64,000 nt of DNA from GCA-2683135 sp964507445 (GTDB lineage Bacteria > Planctomycetota > GCA-002687715): positions 1 to 64,000 of the forward strand of contig CAZDQF010000003.1 in NCBI GenBank assembly GCA_964507445.1, in the 5' to 3' direction. The first letter of the stretch is position 1. The number at the start of each line of letters is the position of its first letter. The translations under genes and the position numbers were made by a program. Below the pieces are notes generated by a model. That model was given only the letters and a program-made list of their open reading frames with translations. It had not been told where the DNA came from and ran no database searches. This document shows, one piece after another, positions 36,840-45,696 of this stretch.

Positions 36840-37873
36840 CAGCCGCCACGGACTCGAGAGGAGAGGCCGCCGGCATCCGCGGCGAAGATGTCCTCCCGCT
36901 CGGCTACGAACTTGGCGAACTCCTGGAACAACTGCGGGTCCCACTTGCCGTCACGACACTCTTCGTCGAGCAGCGCGATAGCCTTCTCCGGCGTGAACGC
37001 CTTCTTGTAGGGGCGTTCGGAGGTCAGGGCATCGAAAGCATCGAGCAGCTGGAAGATCCGCGCCAGGAACGGGACGCCCTCCCCGGACAACCCGTCCGGA
37101 TAGCCGGCGCCATCCCACCGCTCGTGGTGGTGGCGGACGATGGGCACCACACGATGCATGGAGCGCAAGGGTGCCAGGAGCTCAGCGCCGATGGTGGGAT
37201 GTTGCTTCATGACCTCCCACTCGTCACCGTCGAGCTTGGCCGGCTTGAGCAGCACCGCGTCGGGGATCCCGATCTTGCCGATGTCATGAAGAACCCCGGC
37301 CCGTTCGAGAGCGCGGACGTCTGGACCCGCCAGGCCGAGGTGGCGACCGAAGGCCCGCCCCGCCCGTTTCAGGCGATCACAGTGATCCCCCGTGGTGCCG
37401 TCCTTCGACTCGACGCTGCGAGCGAGGCTCTCCAGCACCAACTCCGCGTCGTCCAGGTTCTCCGTCAATCGGCGCACCCTGGCCAGGGACCGTACGCGGG
37501 CCGTCAACTCCGCGCGATCGAACGGCTTGCACACGAAGTCGTCACAGCCGACCTCCAGCCCCTTCATCCGATCCGTCTTCGAGTCCAGCGCGGTCACCAG
37601 GATGACGGGGATGAGCGCGAGATCATCTGCGGCCTTGATCTCCTCACAGATCTGGAACCCGTCCCGCTCCGGCATCATGGCATCCAGCAAGACCACATCC
37701 GGCTCGAGGTCGCGGATCATCTCTACGCACTGGAGCGGACGAGCGGTGGAGGAGTAGCGGAACCCGGCCATGGAAGCCACGGCCTCCAGGATCGCCAGGG
37801 CCTGCGAATCGTCATCCACTGCAAGGACGTGAACCGGTCGTCCCGACTCACTCAAGCTGTGTTCTCTCTGCAC
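36839..37873 (-). CDS. Receiver-HD-GYP response regulator (c-di-GMP phosphodiesterase)
   Basis: This 344-residue protein has a receiver domain with phospho-acceptor Asp64 (LLDAMMP), Thr94 and Lys116, then an HD-GYP domain with HDIGK (196-200) and HHHERWDGAGYPDGL (248-262). HD-GYP domains hydrolyse cyclic di-GMP. RpfG-like proteins have the same order. The histidine-kinase-like partner is coupled downstream. It may regulate biofilm or the neighbouring secreted proteins, which is inference. Confidence 0.92.
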   Translation of the reverse strand: MQREHSLSESGRPVHVLAVDDDSQALAILEAVASMAGFRYSSTARPLQCVEMIRDLEPDVVLLDAMMPERDGFQICEEIKAADDLALIPVILVTALDSKTDRMKGLEVGCDDFVCKPFDRAELTARVRSLARVRRLTENLDDAELVLESLARSVESKDGTTGDHCDRLKRAGRAFGRHLGLAGPDVRALERAGVLHDIGKIGIPDAVLLKPAKLDGDEWEVMKQHPTIGAELLAPLRSMHRVVPIVRHHHERWDGAGYPDGLSGEGVPFLARIFQLLDAFDALTSERPYKKAFTPEKAIALLDEECRDGKWDPQLFQEFAKFVAEREDIFAADAGGLSSRVRGG

Positions 37874-38207
37874 TCTGTGGTCCTGCCTTCTCGACTACCC
37901 GCAGTTGCCATTCCAACCCGCCAACTTAACGGACCCGAAGCCCTCGAACCAGAGGCTGTGGCCCTGCCGCTCCGACGGCGCGATCCTCACCCAAAACGCC
38001 CATCAGGACGGCTGATCCGGGCCTATCCCTGGCCGACGAGCGCTCCAGGCCCCGTCCTCCCAGGGTCTTGCGTCAAGACCCTACCCTCGGCGGAAATCGA
38101 CGGCTTTTTCTGCCGACCGGACCATGAGATCGGTGGTTCTCTTCGTATGCAGGGATCGGCGTCAGAACGGCAGTGACCGAAGCACACCACCAAGAGAGGT
38201 CATCTCC
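37874..38207. other. Divergent intergenic region
   Basis: These 334 bases lie between the HD-GYP gene and a secreted-protein gene and should hold both promoters. The notable element is the inverted repeat at 38062-38082. Its right part also contains CGGCTTTTTCTGCCG, a weak hairpin. No gene was found. Confidence 0.45.
38062..38082. promoter_or_regulatory. Perfect 9-bp inverted repeat
   Basis: Arms AGGGTCTTG and CAAGACCCT pair perfectly around a 3-nt loop (CGT). It sits about 125 nt before the start of the secreted-protein gene. The stem is short and no T-run follows closely, so an operator or regulatory hairpin seems more likely than a terminator. Confidence 0.4.
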
Positions 38208-38885
38208 ATGAATCGATACCCGAGCCTGCTCCTCCTCGTCTGCCTCCTGCCCGTCGTCTCCCCGGCTCAGACCTTCTGGGCTGGCACCGGCCCGTACTCC
38301 CTCGACGCGGCCATGGAATACGACCTGGTCAACAACGACCTGCGGCTGCGCGCTGACATTTTCGGCACCGGCGAAGCGGCCCCGTCCAACGGGACCCTGT
38401 GGGTCATGCCCCTGGCCGCCTGGCCCGATGTCCAGTCCGCCATTCCCTTCCTCAGTTTCTACCCCGGGGTCCTCTCCGGCCAGCACGTCCACGCGGAGCT
38501 GCCTGTCCAGGGCGCTTTCTCCGCGCCGCCGGCCCTGGTGGTCGGGTCCACCGTGGATTCCTCGGGCCTGCACCTGACCGGCATCTACGCCTTCGACGTG
38601 GAGTACCAACCCGGCGTGCTCGCAGGCGGGTTCGATCGCGTGGCCTGGATGCGGATCGGCGTCACCGGCTCGCAAGAGACAGTCTTCGCCGAGATCCATG
38701 GCGGCGCCGGCGACATGCTGAGGCTGGTGGACCCCTCCAACATGGTCCGCGCCACCGCCACCCTCCCGGGTCCCGGTGCCCCCGCGACCTTCTTCCAGGT
38801 CAACGACCATCCGGACGACCAGGACTGGCGCGTGGAGCTGTCCACGGACAACGGCGCCAGTTGGAGCACCTTGCTCGGCAACTGA
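38208..38885 (+). CDS. Secreted protein, unknown function
   Basis: This 225-residue protein has a signal peptide (about 1-22, ending PAQ). The mature part is beta-rich with no recognised motif; GTGEAAPSNGTLW and AEIHGGAGDML are visible. An AGAGAGG sequence lies 8 nt before the ATG. The extension to an upstream ATG at 38124 is not signal-like, so 38208 was chosen. It is flanked by a regulatory gap and a transporter gene. Confidence 0.72.
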   Translation: MNRYPSLLLLVCLLPVVSPAQTFWAGTGPYSLDAAMEYDLVNNDLRLRADIFGTGEAAPSNGTLWVMPLAAWPDVQSAIPFLSFYPGVLSGQHVHAELPVQGAFSAPPALVVGSTVDSSGLHLTGIYAFDVEYQPGVLAGGFDRVAWMRIGVTGSQETVFAEIHGGAGDMLRLVDPSNMVRATATLPGPGAPATFFQVNDHPDDQDWRVELSTDNGASWSTLLGN

Positions 38886-39027
38886 CCGAACTCCCACCGT
38901 CACCGACGCGTGCGCTCAAGGCGCCGGACCCTCCGTCCGGCGCCTTTCTCGTTGAGATCCGGAACACGCCCCCCGACAACCGGTCGTCGGCTATGCTCCC
39001 CGTTGCCTCTCATGGGTAGCGACGTCC

Positions 39028-40296
39028 ATGGCTGACTCCGACAACAAGACCCGACTCCACGGACCCTGGTTCGCCATCTGGTGCACCACCGCCGCCTTCG
39101 CCACCTACTTCTGCATGTACGCGTTCCGCAAGCCCTTCGCTGTCGGGACGTACGCGGACCTGAGCCTCTGGGGCGTCGACTACAAGATCATCCTGATCAT
39201 CACCCAGGTGGTGGGCTACACCCTGTCCAAGTTCAGCGGCATCAAGATCATCTCGGAGATGCCACCAGGACGACGTATCGGGGCCATCCTCCTGCTCATC
39301 GGCATCGCCGAGGCGGCCCTGATCCTGTTCGGATTGATCCCCACGCCCTACAACTTCATCTGCCTGTTCTTCAACGGCCTCCCCCTGGGTCTGGTGTGGG
39401 GGCTGGTGTTCTCGTTCCTGGAGGGCCGCCGGGCCACCGAGCTACTGGGGGCGGGTCTCTGCTGCAGCTTCATCCTCGCCTCCGGCGTGGTGAAGTCCGT
39501 GGGCCAGTGGTTGATGACGTCCTTCGGCGTCAGCGAGTTCTGGATGCCGGCGGCCACCGGCGCCCTGTTCGTCCCGCCGCTGCTGCTATCGGTCTGGGTG
39601 CTATCCCGCATACCGCCGCCCTCTGACCTGGACGTGGACCGGCGCAGCCGCCGCAGCGTCATGGACCGTCAACGCCGCCGCAGCTTCCTCCTGGACATCG
39701 CCCCGGGGCTCGTGCTGCTGCTCGTCATCTACGCGGTGCTCAGCGCGTACCGGGACTTCCGGGACAACTTCGCCAAGGAGCTGTGGGCCGACCTCGGTCA
39801 CGCGGACGAGCCCTCCATCTTCACCCTGACGGAGATCCCCATCGCCGCCGCGGTGCTGCTGGGGGGAGCTCTGATGATCCTGGTCAAGGACAACGTGCGG
39901 GCGTTGCACATCGGCATCGGCTCCTCGCTGTTCGGGAGCGCCCTCGTCGGCGGCGCCACCCTCGGGTTCACTCAGGGAGTCGTCGGCCCCGTGGCCTGGA
40001 TGATCCTGGTGGGGCTGGGCATGTACCTGCCGTACATCGCGTTCCATCTCACGGTCTTCGAGCGGCTCATCGCCGCCCTGAAGAGACCGGCGAACGTCGG
40101 CTACCTCATGTACCTGGCCGACGCCTTCGGCTACCTCGCGAGCGTGGCGGTGATGCTCTACAAGAACTTCGGGGCCCCGGAGCTGCAGTGGGTCGACTTC
40201 TTCGTCGGCGCCAGCTACGGCGCCGCCGCCGTGTGCGCCGCCCTCGGTCTGGGTGCCCTGCTCTACTTCCGCGCACGCATAGGCACTGCGTCATGA
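39028..40296 (+). CDS. MFS-like transporter of the DUF5690 family
   Basis: This 422-residue protein has about 12 membrane segments and resembles the DUF5690 subfamily of major-facilitator transporters, with GPWFAIWCTTAAFATYFC near the start. Such proteins are often placed with phosphonate genes. Its stop overlaps the dehydrogenase start by 4 nt (ATGA). Coupling with the dehydrogenase suggests shared function, perhaps uptake of the substrate. The transported compound is not known. Confidence 0.78.
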   Translation: MADSDNKTRLHGPWFAIWCTTAAFATYFCMYAFRKPFAVGTYADLSLWGVDYKIILIITQVVGYTLSKFSGIKIISEMPPGRRIGAILLLIGIAEAALILFGLIPTPYNFICLFFNGLPLGLVWGLVFSFLEGRRATELLGAGLCCSFILASGVVKSVGQWLMTSFGVSEFWMPAATGALFVPPLLLSVWVLSRIPPPSDLDVDRRSRRSVMDRQRRRSFLLDIAPGLVLLLVIYAVLSAYRDFRDNFAKELWADLGHADEPSIFTLTEIPIAAAVLLGGALMILVKDNVRALHIGIGSSLFGSALVGGATLGFTQGVVGPVAWMILVGLGMYLPYIAFHLTVFERLIAALKRPANVGYLMYLADAFGYLASVAVMLYKNFGAPELQWVDFFVGASYGAAAVCAALGLGALLYFRARIGTAS

Positions 40297-41384
40297 ATGG
40301 GCCCGAGCGCGGCCGGGCCCTGATCTTCGACGGACCGGGTCGCCCCCTGCGCCTTGGGTCCCACCCGGCGCCGGACCCGGCGGAAGGAGAGGTGCTGGTG
40401 CGGGTCCGCTGCTGCACCGTCTGCGGCAGCGACCTCCGCACCCTCGGGGGAGACCGACCATCGCCGGGGCCCATGGTGCTCGGGCACGAGGCCGTGGGCG
40501 AGGTCCTGGCCACGGGCGGACCTCTCCGCTATTGGTCCTCCGACCGTGTCGTCGCCGCCGGTGATCGGGTCACGTGGAGCGTGGCGGCCTCCTGCGGCGC
40601 CTGCGTCCCCTGCGCACGAGGGATTCCGCAGAAGTGCGACGCTCTCAGCAAGTACGGCCACACAACCTTGGAACAGGGAGGTCCGTTCTGCGGCGGCATG
40701 GCCGAGTTGAGCCTGCTGCCCTCCGGCACCGCCGTCCTCCCCGTACCGAACACCGTGCATGACACGGTCGCCGCCCCGGCCAACTGCGCCACGGCCACGG
40801 CGGCGGCGGCCCTCCGGGTAGCGGGGGAGTTGGAGGGGCGCCTGATCAAGGTGCAAGGCGCCGGCCTCCTGGGCCTCACCGCGTGCGCCATGGCTCACGA
40901 CCGCGGCGCCAGGGTGCTCGTCGCGGAGCCCCATCCAAGACGCCGGGCCTCAGCCACGCGCTGGGGAGCCGCTGACGTGACGAACCCGACCGATCCGGAG
41001 CACGTCGCCCGCCTGCGCACGTTCACCCAGGGACGAGGATTCGACGTGGTCATCGAGGCCTCCGGCGCCCACCGAGCCCTCGCCCAGGGCCTGGACGCCC
41101 TCGCCGTGGGCGGTAGCTACATCCTCTTGGGGACCGTCTCGCCGACGGCGGCCTGGGCCCTCGACGCCGAGCACCTGGTCCGCCGCCTTCTCCGGATTCA
41201 GGGAGTGCACAATTACACGCCCGACGATCTCGCGGTGGCGCTGGAGTTCCTGGAGCGGTGCGGGGACCGCTACCCGTTGGCGGAGGTCGTGGGCGGCCAT
41301 TACAGCCTCGACGACCACGCAGCAGCGCTGGCCGCAGCCCGTACCGGTGACGCGCTGCGCGTAGCATTCCGACCACACCCCTGA
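40293..41384 (+). CDS. Zinc-dependent alcohol dehydrogenase, phosphonate-associated type
   Basis: This 363-residue protein is a medium-chain dehydrogenase with the catalytic zinc site (VCGSD and GHEAVGEV), a structural zinc site (CGACVPCARGIPQKC) and a nucleotide-binding QGAGLLGLTACAMA-like turn. It resembles the group called HpnZ, alcohol dehydrogenases that recur near phosphonate-catabolism genes (known from the family description). It is coupled to the DUF5690 transporter and lies 4 kb after phnX. Substrate unknown; the phosphonate link is inference. Confidence 0.82.
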   Translation: MNGPERGRALIFDGPGRPLRLGSHPAPDPAEGEVLVRVRCCTVCGSDLRTLGGDRPSPGPMVLGHEAVGEVLATGGPLRYWSSDRVVAAGDRVTWSVAASCGACVPCARGIPQKCDALSKYGHTTLEQGGPFCGGMAELSLLPSGTAVLPVPNTVHDTVAAPANCATATAAAALRVAGELEGRLIKVQGAGLLGLTACAMAHDRGARVLVAEPHPRRRASATRWGAADVTNPTDPEHVARLRTFTQGRGFDVVIEASGAHRALAQGLDALAVGGSYILLGTVSPTAAWALDAEHLVRRLLRIQGVHNYTPDDLAVALEFLERCGDRYPLAEVVGGHYSLDDHAAALAAARTGDALRVAFRPHP

Positions 41385-41410
41385 CTGCTTCCCCGACGCC
41401 GCCCGCTCGT

Positions 41411-42232
41411 TCAGACGAAGAAGTCCGGCTGCAGGTCCGACCCCGGAGTCACGGCGTATGCGTCCAGATCCGTGACGCCCTCCTCCGCCAGGACCTCGTC
41501 ATCGATGAAGAAGTTGCCCGTGCAGGAGCGGCTATCTCGAACCAGAATGGCATGGGCGGCGGCGCCCATGATCTCCGGCTTACGACTGCGTGCAGCGAGG
41601 GCCTCACCACCGAGGATGTTGCGGATGGCGGCGGTGTCGATGGTGGTCCGCGGCCACAACGCGTTGACCGCGACCCCAGCCTCGCGGAACTCTCCGGACA
41701 TACCCAGCACGCAGAGGCTCATGCCGAATTTGGACATGCTGTAGGCCACGTGAGGGGCGAACCACCGCTGCTCGAGTCGCAGGGGAGGAGAGATGTTCAA
41801 GATGTGGGGGTTGGAGGCCTTAAGCAGGTGCGGGATGCACGCCTGGGACGCCAGGTAGGTGCCGCGCACGTTGACGCCGTGCATGAGGTCGTAGCGCTTC
41901 ATGGGAGTCTCTCGGGTCCCCCCCAAGAAGATGGCGCTGGCGTTGTTCACCAAGATGTCGATGCCGCCGAATCGCTCCGCCGCAGCAGCTACCGCCGTCG
42001 TCACCGCGGCCTGATCCCGGATGTCCACGACGCAGGGGAGGGCGTGGCCTCCCGCCGCCTCGATCTCCGCCGCCGCGGTGTGGATGGTCCCCTCCAGCTT
42101 GGGATGCGGCGCAGCCGTCTTGGCCGCCACCACCACGTTGGCGCCGTCCGTCGCCGCACGCAAGGCGATGGCCTTTCCTATGCCGCGGCTCGCGCCGGTG
42201 ATGAACAGGGTCTTGCCGCTCAATTCGCTCAT
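41411..42232 (-). CDS. Short-chain dehydrogenase/reductase
   Basis: This 273-residue protein has the classic SDR motifs: TGASRGIG, NNAS and YSMSKFG. It resembles HSDL2-like SDRs. It converges with the dehydrogenase gene with 26 nt between stops. An NAD(P)-dependent oxidoreductase; the substrate is not clear. Confidence 0.88.
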   Translation of the reverse strand: MSELSGKTLFITGASRGIGKAIALRAATDGANVVVAAKTAAPHPKLEGTIHTAAAEIEAAGGHALPCVVDIRDQAAVTTAVAAAAERFGGIDILVNNASAIFLGGTRETPMKRYDLMHGVNVRGTYLASQACIPHLLKASNPHILNISPPLRLEQRWFAPHVAYSMSKFGMSLCVLGMSGEFREAGVAVNALWPRTTIDTAAIRNILGGEALAARSRKPEIMGAAAHAILVRDSRSCTGNFFIDDEVLAEEGVTDLDAYAVTPGSDLQPDFFV

Positions 42233-42350
42233 GGGAAGCTCCCTCCTGTCTGCCGCATCAAGACCAACGGCCGCATGGTAAGCGCCGCTGGACCGAGAGG
42301 ACAGGTGAACCGAGAAGCGCCCATCCGGGAGGCCGTTCCCCCCCGGGCTG

Positions 42351-44126
42351 TCACTTCATGAGCGCAGCGGACACGCCCTTCAGTCGAAGGACATTGCCAG
42401 GCACCTGGATGTCCCTCATGGCCTGCGCCACCGCGAAGGTGACGGCGAAGGGCACCTCCGGGTCCGACTCCAGCGCGAACACCGTGCGCTTGTCGTTCTC
42501 CCGCGCGAGCTCCGCCATGGAGGCCAGGGTCGAGAGGAGGTCAGGGGGTTCAGTGCGAACGCTGAGGGGTGCTCCGCCCTCTGCCTTCCAGCCGGTGATG
42601 ACGCCTCCGAACTCCTTCGGACCGTCCTTGATGCTCAGGGCCCATCGGGAATCACCATTCGGAGCGATGGATAGTGTGATGGGCCTCGGGCCGTCGACGT
42701 CCACCACCTCGCCATCCGTGGGGAGCGGCATGGCCAGGACCTGATCCTCGCCCTCCAGCTGCCAGTGGATGTCCCAGATCATGGGGCTGCCCCCGGGCGC
42801 GTCCGCCATCTTCTGACGAACGTCCTCACCGGGGATGAAAGAGCAGAGGAGCAACACCCGCTGCACCCAAGCCGTTGGCAGGCGCGGATCGCAGGTGATC
42901 AGCAGGGACTTGCGGGAAGGGAACACCGGTTTGCCGTCGATCACCGACAGGGCGCGGGAATCCGATCCCTTGAAGGGGAAATGATGAGGATTGGCGGCGA
43001 CGCGCAGGGACTCCCGAAGGGCGTCGAGGCTCGACGCACCCTTGCCCTTGAAGACCAACGGGACCCCGCCCTTGGACAGTAGCCTCTTCCTTGGGCCTTC
43101 CGGGTCGATGATCTGGACCGCCAATCGTCTGTTGTCGGCCCTTGGCGCAGGCCGCGCCGGACGCGGCGCCGCGCCCGCGTTGCGCCTGCGGAGGGCAGGT
43201 CTCACGAGATAACCCGGCGATGGCGCGACGGCGGGAGCAGCATCCGAACGAGCGACCGGCGGCGCCTGTCGATCCAGCGGAGGCGCGAGAGACGCGGCGA
43301 CGGGCTCGCGGCCCACATCCCACGGCAGGCCGTCCGCCTCGATGCGACGCAGCCTGATGCGCTGATGGCCATGCTTGGGTGCCAGGGACGCACCCTGCGC
43401 CAACGCAGCCTCCAGGGTGAGCTCAGCGGGGGAGGCGATGATCATGTCCGCGCCCAGCAAGGCCCCGCCCGACGCATAGTGAAGTTGGACGCCGGATGAC
43501 CCGCCGGCGGTCTCCGGTTCAACCACGATACGGTGCCCGTAGGGAGCGTCCTGCACCACCGGCTTGCCCCGTGTCTTGGTGAGCTTCAACGCAATCCCGG
43601 CCTCCCGCTCCGCGGTGCGCCGGGTCATGGGCATGCCCGCCATGATCATGAAGGTGAAGTCCGTACCCGCCGCCTTGAGAAAACGGCTCCCCGAATCCGA
43701 CACCTTCGCTCCGGGAGATCCCTCGACACGACCTTCCGACCGCGCACGCAGAGAGAGGGAGCCCTGCCTGTCCATGTGCAGCACCATGGCCTGCCCCAAC
43801 ATGGCATCCGCCAGATGCTCGTCGCGCCCGCCATCGCCGCCACCCACCGAGGCCCAGCCAAACGGGACGGCGCTGTCCATGGCGCGGTAAGGCCCCTCGT
43901 CCCCGCGGTAGCCCCGCGACTCCAACACCGTAAAGACCGCATTGAGGGCGGTCTCACGGCTCCGCTCCAAGAGCTCACAACGAAATCGCCGCACCTTCCA
44001 CCGGTGCCCCTCAGCGGTCGCTGTCTCCGTCGCGATCACATAATCCGCCACACCCTGGCCCAAAAGGCCCGGGCACCACATCAAGATCACCACGCCAGCC
44101 AACCCCACGGTGCGCATCCAATTCAC
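42351..44126 (-). CDS. Exported protein, possible ExbD-like repeats
   Basis: This 591-residue protein has a signal peptide (MRTVGLAGVVILMW...GQG). Two segments, around the middle (SRKSLLITCDPRLP) and near the C-terminus (KRTVFALESDPEVP), have the strand-helix look of ExbD/TolR modules, which is tentative. The rest is not recognised. The GTG at 44126 has AGGAG 6 nt upstream; an ATG at 44117 is the alternative. No TonB or ExbB gene is adjacent. It diverges from an ABC transporter group. Confidence 0.65.
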   Translation of the reverse strand: MNWMRTVGLAGVVILMWCPGLLGQGVADYVIATETATAEGHRWKVRRFRCELLERSRETALNAVFTVLESRGYRGDEGPYRAMDSAVPFGWASVGGGDGGRDEHLADAMLGQAMVLHMDRQGSLSLRARSEGRVEGSPGAKVSDSGSRFLKAAGTDFTFMIMAGMPMTRRTAEREAGIALKLTKTRGKPVVQDAPYGHRIVVEPETAGGSSGVQLHYASGGALLGADMIIASPAELTLEAALAQGASLAPKHGHQRIRLRRIEADGLPWDVGREPVAASLAPPLDRQAPPVARSDAAPAVAPSPGYLVRPALRRRNAGAAPRPARPAPRADNRRLAVQIIDPEGPRKRLLSKGGVPLVFKGKGASSLDALRESLRVAANPHHFPFKGSDSRALSVIDGKPVFPSRKSLLITCDPRLPTAWVQRVLLLCSFIPGEDVRQKMADAPGGSPMIWDIHWQLEGEDQVLAMPLPTDGEVVDVDGPRPITLSIAPNGDSRWALSIKDGPKEFGGVITGWKAEGGAPLSVRTEPPDLLSTLASMAELARENDKRTVFALESDPEVPFAVTFAVAQAMRDIQVPGNVLRLKGVSAALMK

Positions 44127-44317
44127 AATCAGCTCCTCTTCTCGGCAATTAGCCAGCATACACAACGAAAACGTCGAATAGACATCACGACTGGTCAGAC
44201 GGCGCATCTTCTGAAATGGAAGTGGTTTGACGCCAATCAGACGCCGCCGTACGGTGGCCGAAGACCAACGGGGGCTTGTCTCCCCTTGTTGCATTCAGGT
44301 AGCGGGAGGACAAGACC

Positions 44318-44740
44318 ATGGCAGACGGGACACGACCGGGCGGGCTCACGGCGTTGGCAGTGCTCAACTTCGTCTTTGGAGGTCTCGGTGCCCTGGGACT
44401 CCTGGCACTGATAGCGCTGTTAGGGGTAGCGGAGGCGGCCACAGACGGCGAGATGAGTGAAGCGATGGCAGAGAGCCCGCAGGGCTCCATGCTCGCGATC
44501 ATGCTCATCCTCAGCCTCGCCAGTACCACGCTGTTGATCATGTCTGGCGTCGGATACCTCGGTCAGAAGCGGTTCCTGGGCCGGACCATGGGCAATGCGT
44601 ACGCCGTGACGAGCATCGTGGGAGCCCTTGTCGGGCTCAGTTCCCAGCCGTTCGGAATCACGACGATGATTGGACTCATCTATCCCGTCCTGACCCTGGT
44701 GCTCATCAACACCACGTTCTCGGACGACCTGGTGAATTGA
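44318..44740 (+). CDS. Four-TM membrane protein, unknown function
   Basis: This 140-residue protein has about four membrane segments and no recognised motif. A GGGAGG precedes the ATG. It is followed after 43 nt by an ABC permease gene, so it may be an accessory subunit. No family was recognised. Confidence 0.7.
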   Translation: MADGTRPGGLTALAVLNFVFGGLGALGLLALIALLGVAEAATDGEMSEAMAESPQGSMLAIMLILSLASTTLLIMSGVGYLGQKRFLGRTMGNAYAVTSIVGALVGLSSQPFGITTMIGLIYPVLTLVLINTTFSDDLVN

Positions 44741-44783
44741 TGCGGGACCGCCCACTCCACTGCGACGCAGGGACGCAAGCGCT

Positions 44784-45695
44784 GTGAGAGATTCCATCCT
44801 GACAGGACTGAAGTGGTCCCAGGCACGTCTGGTGGGCTCTTACTGGGTGCGCTTCTCCATGCGCAGCGGTGGCGGCATCATGGCGCTGCTGACGTTCCTC
44901 ATCACCGGGCTCACCGTGGCGTCGGTGTTCGTCTCCCCGATCGAGGCCATCGTCGATCAGTCCAACTCTCTGGGACACACTGCCGAGGAGGCCGTGGAAC
45001 AGGTGGACCAGCTGGCGCGGTCCGATCAATTCGTGGACGTCATGGAGTGGGTCACCGGCTCGGACACGGCGGAGGCTGAGTACCTGCTGCGAACTCAACC
45101 GGCGCTCCTCAGCGCCATCTTCGTCATCCTCCTCATCTGCTTCCCGTACGTCACCTGCATCGGAGCGTTCAACCAGACATCCAGTGACATCCGCAGCAAG
45201 GGACTCAGGTACCTGCTGCTCAGGACCGAGCGACCGAATGTCTTCCTCGGTCGGTTCTTGGGTACGGTCGCGTTCGTGGCCATTTCCATCGTCATGGTGA
45301 TCGCTCTGATCACGGCGTACATCGGGTTCAAGTTCGGGCTCTACCCGGCGAGCCCGTTGGTGGGCTGGGCCGCTCAAGGAGCCCTGGCCATGTTCCTCCT
45401 CTCACTGCCCTACATCGCCATGTGCTCCTGGATCTCGGGGCTCCTGGACACGGCGTTCGGGTCCCTCGCGTCGAACTTGATGCTCGTAGGCTTTCCCTTG
45501 ATCTTGATCAAGACCGCCGATGCCACGCTGCCGGCGGACCTCGAGTGGATGACCCGGATTCTCCCTTGGGGCTGGAAGACGGACCTGCTCTCTGGTGACC
45601 CCGCGACCCGCGCCCTGGCCTGCGGGATGATGCTGGCGTTCACCACAGGATTCCTCTTCCTCGGCCTTCGGTCCTTCCGCAAGCGAGACCTCTGA
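44784..45695 (+). CDS. ABC transporter permease
   Basis: This 303-residue protein has about six membrane segments and a large loop near residues 50-100, as in ABC-2 type exporter permeases. The start is GTG at 44784. The ATPase gene begins 1 nt after its stop, so the two form a transporter. Substrate unknown. Confidence 0.82.
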   Translation: MRDSILTGLKWSQARLVGSYWVRFSMRSGGGIMALLTFLITGLTVASVFVSPIEAIVDQSNSLGHTAEEAVEQVDQLARSDQFVDVMEWVTGSDTAEAEYLLRTQPALLSAIFVILLICFPYVTCIGAFNQTSSDIRSKGLRYLLLRTERPNVFLGRFLGTVAFVAISIVMVIALITAYIGFKFGLYPASPLVGWAAQGALAMFLLSLPYIAMCSWISGLLDTAFGSLASNLMLVGFPLILIKTADATLPADLEWMTRILPWGWKTDLLSGDPATRALACGMMLAFTTGFLFLGLRSFRKRDL

Positions 45696-45696
45696 C

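Noticed and set aside
42290..42350. Terminator after the exported protein gene
   Set aside because: The stem is imperfect and has no T-run.
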